Part shown: piece by piece, positions 1-10,995 of the stretch
How the letters are laid out: each line of letters begins with the position of its first letter
How positions within the stretch are numbered: position 1 is the stretch's first letter
NCBI GenBank assembly: GCA_037501455.1
Contig: CM074856.1
Location: 53,845,001 to 53,909,000 of the forward strand
Direction of reading: 5' to 3'
Length of the DNA stretch: 64,000 bases
Source of the DNA: Lantana camara
Lineage: Eukaryota > Streptophyta > Magnoliopsida > Lamiales > Verbenaceae
Made by a program: the position numbers and the translations under genes
Notes under the pieces: model-generated
What the model saw: only the letters and a program-made list of their open reading frames with translations
Told to the model about the DNA's origin: nothing
The model's database searches: none

Positions 1-111
1 ATCTAATGGTATATAATTATTGTAAAAGTAAATAGATACTCCAAATTCCAGACATATAAATTACCAAATTCACTAATGAAACACTTCTTCAAGAAGAAGA
101 AGAAAAGTCAC

Positions 112-3100
112 CTTCTTTGCTCGATGATCGAATAGTCAATTTCTGCTATAATTGTCGCCTCATCATGTTCCGTGGTTGCAAGTACTTCACCAAACTGCCG
201 AATTCAGATTATTATTATTATTCATCATTCACTTACAAAGTGCAAAACCAAAACCAATGGAATTACTAACGTGAATCCTCAAATTTAAACATAAAGAATC
301 TTCAACAAAAGTAAAGGCAGACTCACTGGCCCAACGAGAGTCGAATGCCCCCAAGCCACATAGCCAGAACTAGTGTCTCTAGCTGGTGAACAAGTTGCTA
401 CATACAGCTGTCAGATAAGCAGAAATTGAAATTATTCACATATATTGACTCATAAGAGTTACTGGTGCACATATTGATGTTTAGTCATGAAAATTTTTAA
501 GTTTTTTATACAGACAATTTTACCACGACAAACCAGTATAATGTACAAACATTTTCAAGTAGCATGCTCATTCATTCTTGTGAGCAAAATAAAATATTTT
601 TTTTTAATTTTCTAAAAATATCTCAACTGTAAGCTAACAAGATTAGAAAATGAAATATCAAGTCTATGGAGTATGATGTTAGATGCAATATGGCAAAGTA
701 AAGGAACAATTGAAGTAAAACAAGGAAAAACTGTAGCATCCACAAGATCCATCCCCAAGCATCTACTTTGTGGTCGTAAAACTCAGAATTCCACTTGAAA
801 TTCCTTTTTCATACAAGTAAATATTGTTTTTGGAAAGAAAAAAAACAAGATAAAACCAAAAAAAAAAAAAAGTTGAAATGAAATAAATTTCTTAAGAATA
901 GTGGAATATGAAATCCATATTTAGGCTATGACTCGAGTCAAAACTATGACTAGGATGGGATTTTAGCTTACAACTTTGGCAATCTGAAGCTCATAAGCCA
1001 TTCTACCAAGGAAAAAGTGAAATGACATAGTACCTGACAATCTGCTGCCCTGGTTTACAAAGTAAACATGAATGTCAGTAGGACTAATCTAAAAATGCAG
1101 GAAAGGAAATATTATACACACACTAGCCAAAAAGAAACAAATTTAATAAATAGTTTGACCAGGTCAAATTGTTTGGGAAAAGCCAATGCAATTCACTAAA
1201 GGAGCAGTAACCAACAGCCATTGGCATATTCTTCCGACTATGGAGACTTACAATCCCCCAAAAAGCATCACAATGCGCCCATGTTCTTCCATATCAGGAG
1301 AACAATGCAAATATTTTGACACAATAGGCTCATAAATGGTAATCATGCCATTACACGAGTTACGAATCTTATCAAGTTATGAATGTCTCAAAACTAAACC
1401 AAACCATTTAAGCCTTCCCAACAAACCAGTGACAGATAACAGTTCCAAATTTTGAAAATCAGGAGACAGTTTTATGACCAATATGATTTAAGATTTTGAG
1501 GGAATGATCACCTTTAACTTGATTGCATTTGCATAAGTTAAATAATATTCTTGTAAACCAAATCACACCACACAGAGATACAGAGCATTTAAAACTCAAA
1601 TTTATATGTGTTGCCAACATAAGTTTTACAATGTGAGGAAACAGAAAAGTAGGCACGAATTACCTTGCCCGTTGCAGCAACTCCCAGTGAAGTGGACCGG
1701 TGGTCATGTTGAAAGCACCAGGGTAACAAAGCAAGTGAGCACCTACAATTTCGCAGAACAGTCCTCTTAGGAACATCAAGCCAGATGAATATCAATGGTT
1801 TCTTTCAACTATTCTAGAACCGACATACAGAAAACTGGAAAGAAGTGGGCACAGGATAAAGAAAGGGATCATGCTAGAACTCTTCAAATTTCAGGTTTAC
1901 CCCCTATTATAAAGGTAATGGAAGAAACCACGTCGTCTCCTCCATAGGAGATAATAATGCTGCAATTACTGGGTATACATGAAATGAAAACAATGGGGAA
2001 GTGATAGATGTTATTAGTCACACAAAAAATTACAGGAGCTATGTCATACCTCTGGCTGCATATATAGCTGCTAGCTCTTGGAATCGAATATCATAGCATA
2101 TACCAATCCCAATACGGCCAACATCTGAACACAACAGGCTCAGGTTAGATTCACAAAATGCACAAGCTAAAAGAGGCAAGAAAGTAAACAAAGTAATCCA
2201 GCTATTGGCTTCACATATGGTGTTATAGTAAATCAATTTTCAAATAAGATAAAGCATGTTGAACCTGTGTCAACAATGGTTGGTGTCTCCCCTGCAGTAA
2301 GAGTCTTTGATTCTTTAAAGGTCATTTGTCCAGGTATATCAATATCGAAGAGATGAACCTGTAAACAACAAAAAGAGATCTGAATTACCAGTACCTGCGA
2401 AAGTCTTTTCAATAAATGGAAAGCTTCACCATACCACTATGTTTTCAGTAAATGCATTACGGTTTTCAAACACATGTCTTTAGAGTTTCTCTTTGAGAAG
2501 AAAAGCATATACCTTTCTGTGCTTAGCCTTAAGTTTTCCATCTGTACCGAAGACACAACAGGTATTATACAACTTATCACCACTTCGCTCAGGTATGGAT
2601 CCACCAACTATTGTGATTTTTAGTCTACGAGAAAGTTCAGACAACATTGCAGTTGAAGGAGATGCATCATCGCCAGCATCAATATCCTCTGCATATACTG
2701 GAAAGCTATCATTTGAATACGGACTATTCCATATTTCCTGACATCAAAAGGGAGATTTCATTCCAAATTAGTGTTTCAAAGTTCAATTGTAAGGAAACGG
2801 CAAACTATAAGTACTTGATTAATGAATTTCTGTTCTAAATCTTTTGTAAGAAATGAAAAGACCCTCTAGATAGCTACAGCCTACAGGAAAGGTCAGCTTT
2901 TGAAGAACAACATAAGTTAAAGACTGGACGATTCTATGAAAATTTGAAAAATGGGAGAACCATATGCCATGCATGACAATAATACTCAAAGAGTGATGAC
3001 TGATACTTGAATAAAATCCTACTTACAGGAAGAAGAATCAGTTGAGCACCTTTCCCTGCAGCAGACTCGATTACTTCACGAGCATGAGCAATGTTTTTTT

Positions 3101-3836
3101 CCTTGTCCGCAGTCACGGATAACTGGCAGAGTGCAATCTGGAACTGAAAGAAGATTCAAGCATAATCATTCCTGCTAAAATCAATCAAACAAAGAGGAAC
3201 GAATGGTTTCCAAATAGTAACCCAAAACTGACAATTTTCCATTTTGTACACCGTTAAGTGTAAAATTTGTTGCAGAAAATTCTGGTACGTGGCCAAACAA
3301 TGTATTAACTAGTCAATTTAGAGTCATGAATGCAGGCAGCAGGTGATTCAGCTCTTGATACCAACTAATTATAATAAAGATACAATGAACTCTACCAAAG
3401 CCGAGATCAAAAACCATAACAGGGTAAATTGCAGGTATCCAACCACTTACGCAGTCAAGGGATTTGCCGAGACATTAAACATACCAGATAATTCTAGATT
3501 TCCAACCCATGCATGAGAAGCAAGAGAATTTACCTTGGTTAGAGGAGGGGAAGGCGGAGCAATAGCTGTAGGCACTCTAGCTTCCTCAGGCTTAAATCCA
3601 GACCCCATTACCGTTGTCGCTGCAGATGCAATTGGATGGATCGGTGCCCTCGAAGAACTGCTGCCAAGTGTTCTTCTGTAGCCGGAAACGCTGTAATTGT
3701 CTAGATTTCTGGATGAAAAAGAGGGGTGGAATCGAATTTTGGAAGAGGAAGAAGCGTAGAGACGAGAAATCGAGGAATGCAGAGTGTGAAGACGGAGTGA
3801 GGAAGAAGAGGGCTCAATGGCGGCAGCAGGACTCAT
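112..3836 (-). CDS. NLP3: Omega-amidase (nitrilase-like), plastid form, 3' end outside window
   Basis: Nitrilase-superfamily amidase, expected to hydrolyse alpha-ketoglutaramate and alpha-ketosuccinamate to 2-oxo acids and ammonia. Exons on the minus strand: 3534-3836, 3027-3143, 2513-2737, 2265-2358, 2050-2124, 1664-1742, 1034-1049 (16-nt micro-exon), 327-407, 112-194. All introns are GT-AG and the phases join (1073 nt visible). The last exon, which encodes the C-terminus in the neighbouring copy, lies beyond base 1. Catalytic residues are visible: Glu at the exon 2/3 junction ([11 protein letters not shown]), Lys in KAKHRK at the end of exon 3, and Cys in [10 protein letters not shown] in exon 5. 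The first 76 residues are Ser/Arg-rich and acid-poor, like a chloroplast transit peptide; the conserved body begins near Met77 ([13 protein letters not shown]). Family assignment is from recalled conserved motifs; confidence is high for the family and moderate for the exact orthologue. Confidence 0.9.
1034..1049 (-). other. 16-nt coding micro-exon (exon 7) of omega-amidase copy 1
   Basis: The minus-strand sequence GGCAGCAGATTGTCAG is flanked by an AG acceptor and a GT donor. It is needed to keep frame between exons 6 and 8 and supplies the Ala-Ala-Asp-x-Gln residues conserved before [11 protein letters not shown]. It is too short for most gene predictors. The equivalent in copy 2 is 6687-6702. 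Confidence 0.8.
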
Positions 3837-5174
3837 TTCAGTAGCAATCTGAGGTGCATCTCAGATTCTTACATGTTTTATATTTTCTTTCTTTCGTAAT
3901 AATAATACAGTCTTATTATTTTATTTCATTAGTCTAACATAATTTATTTTTCCTTTCTCGCACTAGAAATTGTTTGGAGTGTAATTAATTGTTTCTCCAG
4001 AATTGATTCTGTACGTATCTATTATTGTATTTGACTATTTGAATATGTCTGATACTACATTCTCAAGGCATCTTTATGAGGTTCTTGTAGTTTTCTAGGA
4101 TCAATCAAAGCGGACAATTCGTGATATTCGCATTCCTTGTAAGTTTTATTAATTTTTTATTACTTTACGATAGGCTCCACATCATATTCGACTTCAATTT
4201 TCTAGAGTCATTCGTCCCAACAATCCACCCGCCGTTAACATCCCTTATAGCACCTCCCCGGCTCCCCCGTGGCTGATTGACGAGGACTATAGATGTTGCC
4301 CTCCGTAATTAGTTTCACCCATCCCATTGTCAGTTTGTTCCATAGTATGATGATAGTGCTTTCCCCAGTTCCAGCACTTCTCCAGCAGCTCCAACTTTTG
4401 AAGATTCTGGGCTAACATCTTTAATCTGTTAGTAGTGACCTGAGTAGGCACCCTTCTAATGCAGCATATCGTAGTAACATAGTGAAAAATTCTAGCCCAG
4501 ATCAGGTTCGGTCGAGTCACATGGTAAGTATAAAACACTCGCACTCTTGTTATACCGGTTTGACCGAGACTCGGGTTAGAATTACCGAAACATAGTTTAA
4601 TATTCATATGGATTTTGGAGAATACAAAGTCCTACCAGATTTGTTTACAAACTCATTACAAATATCATCATGAAGTATAATTTTATTCTCTTTTTCTTCC
4701 GAATTCTTGCAAATCAAATGCACACATCTTTAATTTGTGATGGCATCGTATTGATTAACGTTGTCTTTTTCTATCTATGCATATGAATTTAAATTGAAGC
4801 ATGAATCATATGATAAAAATGTAATAAAATCACAGCATCATCCATAAGAATAAAATCCCATACAAATAAAATACCTACTCCGAGAGCAACTTCCGAACTC
4901 AGAAATTTTCATTACACCAAAGATTACAACATATAAATACCATAGTTCGCCACAACTTTATGTAATTTATTTCCCTTTCTTTTTCTTGAAGTGGTCACAA
5001 GATTGTCTTTTTATTGATGTTTAATGGGATAGATATTCTACAAAAGAGTGCAAAAGCGATCAATTTATCGATTTGTAAGGCACTATTACCTCGCACTTGT
5101 CTTGAAACCAGTTCCTCGTGTATTTAAGGTTTATCTGATGAAAATGCCCTTCAAATACTCTCTATGGTGCCTCG
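3837..5174. other. Intergenic spacer between the two omega-amidase copies
   Basis: AT-rich spacer holding the promoter side of copy 1 and the 3' flank of copy 2. A plus-strand stretch near 4170-4300 (GC-richer, proline-rich if translated) could be a decayed coding fragment, but I recognise no family and see no supported exon structure. Nothing else is supported here. Confidence 0.5.
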
Positions 5175-8100
5175 TCACGGGGTGATCTGTGAATTCAGCC
5201 TTTCAACATCAACAACTTGGTAAAGATCCCCTCGACGCTGCCTTTGAAATGGAAGGTATGTTCTGAAATACGAAGAAGCAAACGGAATTAACATGGCTTT
5301 AAATAAACGAAAGTGTGTGTTTTCGGGGTAGGGGGTTGTTAGAAATTAGAATCAAATTTCACCCAACAGGCAATAGTCCGATAAGGTTATCCTAGCATCC
5401 TGGCATAATTACACAAACTTCCCCTTAGTTTGAAAAATTGCAAAAACTACCCCTGATAAGGCTGAGGCTTGGCAGAGTCTTGAATTTAAATTCAAAGATT
5501 GATTAGTAATTGTCAAGGAGTTAGAGTTAGAGATGATACCACCAAAATTGATGGATTTAGATATAATGTAAATTCTTTGATGGATGTAAGTTCTCGTAGT
5601 TTCTCAAACCAGTAGAGAAGTTTGTGTAGTTAAACCCGAACTCATGCTTATGTAATTGGTGTAATTATCTTAAAAGTAAATGAATACCAAATTCCAAACA
5701 AGTACATCACTAATGCAACATTTCTTCAAGGAGGAAAAGAAAATTCACCTTCTTTGCTCGACGAGTGAATAGTCGACCTCTGCTATAACTGTCGCCTCAT
5801 CATGTTCCGTGGTTGCAAGTATTTCACCAAACTGCCAAACTCAGTTCCTTTATTTATTCATCATTCATATACAAGGTGCAAAACCAAAACCAATGGAATT
5901 ACTATTCTAGTCGTGATAATATGAATCCTGATATTCAAATCATAAGAAAATCTTCAACCAAACTTAAAAGGCAAACTCACCGGCCCAACGAGAGTAGAAT
6001 GCCCCCAAGCCACATAACTAGAACTAGTGTCTCTAGCTGGTGAACAAGTTGCTACATACAGCTGTCAGATAAGCAGAAGCTGAACTTATTCACATATATT
6101 GACTCGTAAAAGTTACTGGTATATATATTGATGTTTAGTCATGAAAAATGTGAAGCTTTTCTTATACGTTGATGATTTTACCGTGACAAACCAGTATCTT
6201 ATAATGTACAAACATTTTCAAGTATATATTGCGTGCTCATTCATTCTTGCGAGCAAAATAAGTATATCGTACTATTTTGTAAATGAAAATTGTTTAAACT
6301 TCCTAAAAACATCTCAACTGTAAGCTAACATGATTAGAAAATGAAATATCAAGTCTGTGGAGCATAATTTTAGATGCAATATGGCAAGGTAAAGGAGCAA
6401 TTGAAGTAAAACAAGGAACAACTGTAGCATCAACAAGATCCATCCCCGAGCGTCTACTTTGTGGTTGTTTTAAAACTCAGAACTCCACTTTAAAGTCCTT
6501 TTCATATAACTAAATATTGTTCTTCAATAAAAAGAAAGACAAAACCAGAAGAAAAATGAAAACGAAATAAATTTCTTAAGGATGGTGGAACATGAAATCA
6601 ATATGTAGCTATGACTCAAGTCAAAACTATGACTAGGATACAAATCATAAGCCATTCTACAAGGAAAGAGAGGAATGCAATAGTACCTGAAAATCTGCTG
6701 CCCTGGTTTACAAAGCAAACATGAATGTCAGTAGGACTAATACAAAATTATAGGAAAAGGAAATATTATACGTAGACTAGCCAAAAAGAAACACATTTCA
6801 TAAATAGTTTGACCAGGTCAAACTGTTTTGGAAAAGGCAATACAATCCCATCTAAAGGAAGAAGCAGTAATCAAGTACCATTGACATATGTATTCTTCCA
6901 AATTCGGAGATTTACAATCCCGCAAAAAGCCTTACAATGGATCCACATTCTTCCATCTCACAAGACTGGTGCAGAGAGATTTTGACACTATAGGATTATA
7001 AATGGTAATCATGCTATTACACAACGAATCTTATCAAGTTATCAATGTCTCAAAACAAAACAAAACCATTTAAGCCTTCCCAAGTCCCAACAAACCACTG
7101 ACCGATAACAGTTCAAAATTTAAAAAAAATCAGGAGACAGTTTTTTGACCAATTTGATTTAGAATTTTGAGGGAATGATCACCTTTACCTTGATTGTATT
7201 TGCATAGAAGTGAAATAATATTCTCGCTCACGACTCACACCACACAGAAATACAGGGCATTCAAAACTCAAAACTTAAATTTGTTGCCTATACAAGTTTT
7301 AAATGTGAAGTAACAGAAAACAAGACATTGATACTACCTGGCGCGCTGCATCAACTCCCAGTGAAGTGGACCAGTGGTCATGTTAAAAGCACCAGGGTAG
7401 CAAAGCAATTGAGCACCTACAATTTTGTAGGATAATCCTCTTAGAAACATTAAGCCCAGGTGAATAACAATGCTTTCTTTTAACTATTCCAGACTCTTAA
7501 GTACATAAAAACTGGAAAGTCATGAACACGGGATAAAATTTGCATATACCACACACATAAACAATCGAATCAGAAATTACAAAAAGGCAGATTACTTAGG
7601 TTCTTTCACAGGTCACTCAGACATAAAACAAGAGAGGACATGATTCAGAGAGAGCAACAGATGATTTAAAAAAATAAAGAGATTATGCTAGAACTCTCAA
7701 AAATTTCAGGTTTGGCTAATCCTATTATAAAAGGGGTAATGAGAGAAACCACGCCGTCTCCTCTACAGTAGGTAATAATGCTGCAATTACCAGGTATACA
7801 CGAAATAAAAACAACGGGAAAATGATAAATGTATTAACCTCGCAGAAAAATTACAGGTTTTGAAACATACCTCTGGCTGCATAAATAGCTGATAGCTCTT
7901 GGAACTGGATGTCATAGCATATACCGATCCCAATACGACCAACATCTGTACAAAAGAGGGCTCAGGTTTTATTCACAAGATGCACAAGCTAACAGAGGCA
8001 AGAAATTAAACAAAGAAATCCAACTATTGGCATCACATATGGTGTGATAGTAATCAATTTTCAAACAATGATAAAGCATAAAGAACCTGTGTCAACAATG

Positions 8101-9483
8101 GTTGGTGTCTCCCCCGCAGTGAGAGTATTTGATTCTTTAAATGTCATTTGTCCAGGTATATCAATATCGAAGAGATGAATCTGTAGACAACAAAAAGAAA
8201 TCTGAAATGCCAGTACTGACAAAGTTTTCTCAATCAATGGAAAGATTCATCTACCACAATGTTTTCAGTAAATGCCTTACGACTTTTGAACTCAAAACTA
8301 TTTCGTTTAGAGTTTCATTTTTGGAAACGAAACATATGTACCTTTCTGTGCTTAGCCTTAAGCCTTCCATCTGTACCGAAGACACAACAAGTATTATACA
8401 ACTTATCACCACTCCGTTCGGGTATGGACCCACCAAGTATTGTGATTTTCAGTCTACGAGAAACCTCAGACAACATTGCAGTGGAAGGAGATGCATCACC
8501 GCCAGCATCAATATCCTCTGCATATACTGGAAAGCTATCATTTGAATACGGACTATTCCATATTTCCTGGCATCGAGTGGCATATAGCATGTCAAATTAA
8601 TGTTTCAATATTCAAATTGAAAGGAAACAACAAACTATAAGTGCTTAATAAAAATGAATTTCTGTTCTAAATTAGATGGTCATAGGAAAGGTCAGCTTTT
8701 GAAGAACAAAATTAGTTAAAGACTAAGATATAATCTAACATTTTCATACAACTGGAGACTGGAGGATTCTAAATCAAACTGCAAAATGGTAGTACCACAA
8801 GCAATGTATCACAAAACAAGATAATTACAAGAGAACTACTTCAAGAGAGAGACAAATGATTCTTGCATAAAATCCTACTTACGGGAAGAAGAATCAATTG
8901 AGCACCTTTCCCCACAGCAGCCTCAATTACTTCACGAGCATGAGCAATGTTTCTTTCCTTGTCCTCAGTCACAGATAACTGGCAAAGTGCAATTTGGAAC
9001 TGAAAGAAGATAAAAGTATGATTAATCCCGCTAAAATAAAAAATAAAATAAAATAAAATTGATGGGTTCAAACGAGCAACCCAAAGCTGACATTTTGGTT
9101 TTGGACATCGTTTAATGGTTCAGTAGTATGAAGAAATCTCTGGCACTTAGCCAAACAACGTACTAACAAGTCAAGTCAGATTCACAAATGCAACACCAGA
9201 TTCAGCTCTAGACATCCCCCTAATTACAATATGATTCCGTGAACTATCACCATTGCCGGGATGCCGGGATCAAATACCTTAACAGGTAAATTGCAAGTAT
9301 CCAACAGATTATGAAGTCAATGAACATGAAGAGACATTCAAAACATCAAGCATTACAAACCCATGCAAATAAAAATGAGAAAGGTGAAACAATAACAAGA
9401 GATTTCACCTTGGTGATAGGAAGGGAAGGCGGAGCAATAGCAGGAGGGACTCTAGCTTCCTCAGGCTTAAATCCAGACCCCAT
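5175..9483 (-). CDS. NLP3: Omega-amidase (nitrilase-like), complete tandem copy lacking transit peptide
   Basis: Second copy of the same gene. Exons: 9409-9483, 8883-8999, 8342-8566, 8087-8180, 7871-7945, 7338-7416, 6687-6702 (16 nt), 5981-6061, 5749-5831, 5175-5262. They sum to 933 nt, or 310 codons plus TGA at 5175-5177. Exon lengths match copy 1 exactly except exon 1. The Glu ([11 protein letters not shown]), Lys (KAKHRK) and Cys (GICYDIQF) triad is retained and the last exon ends in an [20 protein letters not shown] tail. The start at 9483 corresponds to Met77 of copy 1. The frame stays open upstream to another ATG at 9615, but that stretch does not resemble a transit peptide. The likely product is cytosolic (inference). 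Introns are also similar to copy 1, so this is a DNA-level tandem duplication with offset about 5.65-5.9 kb. Intron 9 holds a MITE-like inverted repeat. Confidence 0.88.
5398..5672. mobile_element. MITE-like inverted-repeat element in intron 9 of omega-amidase copy 2
   Basis: The left arm (about 5405-5455, reading ataattacacaaacttccc then gtttgaaaaattgc) matches imperfectly the reverse complement of the right arm (about 5585-5670, ending agtttgtgtagtta and ggtgtaattatct). No coding capacity lies between them. Arms plus small size suggest a MITE or hairpin insertion inside the 5263-5748 intron. The exact ends and a TSD were not resolved. Confidence 0.45.
6687..6702 (-). other. 16-nt coding micro-exon (exon 7) of omega-amidase copy 2
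   Basis: Same size, position and splice borders as the micro-exon of copy 1, encoding Ala-Ala-Asp-Phe-Gln across its junctions. Conservation between duplicates supports a real exon rather than chance. Confidence 0.8.
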
Positions 9484-9968
9484 TACCGCTGTCGCTGCAG
9501 ATGAAATTGTCTGGATTTCTGTAGGAAAAAAGGGGTGGGGACTTTCCCTCTCAACACGTACTTGGTCTTCGGAACCTTCAAAATAAAAATATAAAAAGTC
9601 TTCGGAACCTTTCATTCAAAAGTCATAATTAATTTTATAGAAGTTGGTTTCGTTATTGGTTGGTTGAAGAACCTTTCCACATTGTATGGACATAAGCAGT
9701 GATTAACTTAACTGACTAAAGGATTTTTTTTTTCTTATAATAATTCCAACTTAATTCTTTGAGTACTTTGGAGGTGTGTTTAAAAAGAAAAAATTAGATC
9801 GAAAGTTTGAAATTGTCAACCGTAATTGACCCAAATAATCAAAGTTCTTTCTCCAAAAACAATTATTCTGGATTAGAATCAGGTTTTTTTTTAATAAAAA
9901 AATATGGTGTAAAATTATTTATGTACTACAATTCTACTATATTTTTAAAAAGTATTAGAAAGTATTAG
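9484..9968. promoter_or_regulatory. 5' flank of omega-amidase copy 2, up to the Copia-1 insertion
   Basis: About 0.49 kb of AT-rich sequence between the copy 2 ATG and the Copia-1 target site. A 14-bp direct duplication (gtcttcggaacctt) occurs at 9565-9578 and 9598-9611, where similarity to the transit-peptide exon of copy 1 has already been lost. I see no convincing core promoter. Confidence 0.4.
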
Positions 9969-9973
9969 CTATG
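9969..9973. repeat. Target site duplication CTATG, left of Copia-1
   Basis: Five bases directly before the 5' LTR, identical to 26322-26326 after the 3' LTR. Confidence 0.93.
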
Positions 9974-10334
9974 TGTTGCAATATCAAAGTTTGCAGGCTT
10001 CATTTAATGAAGCCGCAATTATTGACAAATGTGAAATGTCAATTGCATATCTACCGCAAGTTTTGGAACAATATGGAAAGCCAGCAAATACCCGGCTTAT
10101 ACATGGCTTTTGCAAGTTATAGATTAACGCGGTTACCCAATGTTCACATTACAATTCCCTCTTATAAATAGGGTACCTTTGCCCTCATTTTGTAGAAGTT
10201 ATTAGAATAGAATTGCATAGTTTTTCTCTCAATATGCTTTTGAGATCAAAGCAATTCATATTGCTTCCTTCAATAGAAGTTCCTCGTTTATATTTTTGAG
10301 TTGGTTCGCGTTATTGTGATCTTATTTCGCAACA
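9974..10334 (+). repeat. Copia-1 5' LTR (361 bp)
   Basis: Begins tgttgcaatatc and ends cttatttcgcaaca. A TATA-like ttataaatag lies at 10162-10171. Compared with the 3' LTR it lacks 17 bp that form one arm of a palindrome, just after attaacgcggtta. Confidence 0.95.
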
Positions 10335-10990
10335 CGTTATCAGCACGATCGTTCTTATTTCTTTGGCGAATCAACGATCGTTCTTATTTCTTCGGAGAGG
10401 TTTCACGCCGCTTGAAGGTTGTTCGATATTGGCGATCGAACATCTCAAGAAAGACTAAATTGTTGTAAGTTTCGTATTTACTTATTCACGCACCTATGCT
10501 GCCGATCTATTTGCGTTTTTATGCATAATATTATTATGAATATCTATGTCTCGTCTTAATACCTATTTATGCATCGGAAATTTTGTGTCGCCAATATATA
10601 TATGCAGCATAGAACTATGTGCACTTAATTTCGCATTAATTGATATTTTGTGCTTATATGAGTATTACCCTGCATATATTTTTATCAATATTATGTATGC
10701 ATAAACTATCATTATGAATTTTTGTGTTCTAAATAAAAATAAAATAAATACATATATATACACTTTTTGCAACGGCTATATTTCAAAATAAAAAAAAAAT
10801 AAGAATAAATAAATAAAAAAAATTAAAAAAAAATTATATATATATATATATGTAACGGCTAGCTCCCAACGGCTAGTTGGGATTTTCTCCTATAAATAGA
10901 TGATTTTGGTAAATACAATTCATTCACTTCTATATCTTAATTCTTACTCTCAAAAACTTTAGAAGATCTCGTCACTTATTTTCGCATATC
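10335..10990 (+). promoter_or_regulatory. Copia-1 leader: candidate primer site and internal TATA-bearing segment
   Basis: Directly after the 5' LTR comes cgttatcagcacgatcg, a candidate primer binding site that does not match the usual tRNA-iMet complement TGGTATCAGAGCC. Further on is an A-rich and (AT)n tract (about 10795-10853). It is followed by aacggctagctcccaacggctag and a TATA-like tataaataga at 10891-10900, so a second internal promoter is possible. The leader resumes after Gypsy-A at 20776 and leads to the gag ATG. Confidence 0.5.
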
Positions 10991-10995
10991 AAGAT
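10991..10995. repeat. Target site duplication AAGAT, left of Gypsy-A
   Basis: Identical to 20771-20775; marks insertion into the Copia-1 leader. Confidence 0.93.

Noticed and set aside
4287..4607. 106-codon minus-strand frame between the omega-amidase copies
   Set aside because: No recognisable domain, no splice or promoter context and composition like the surrounding spacer.
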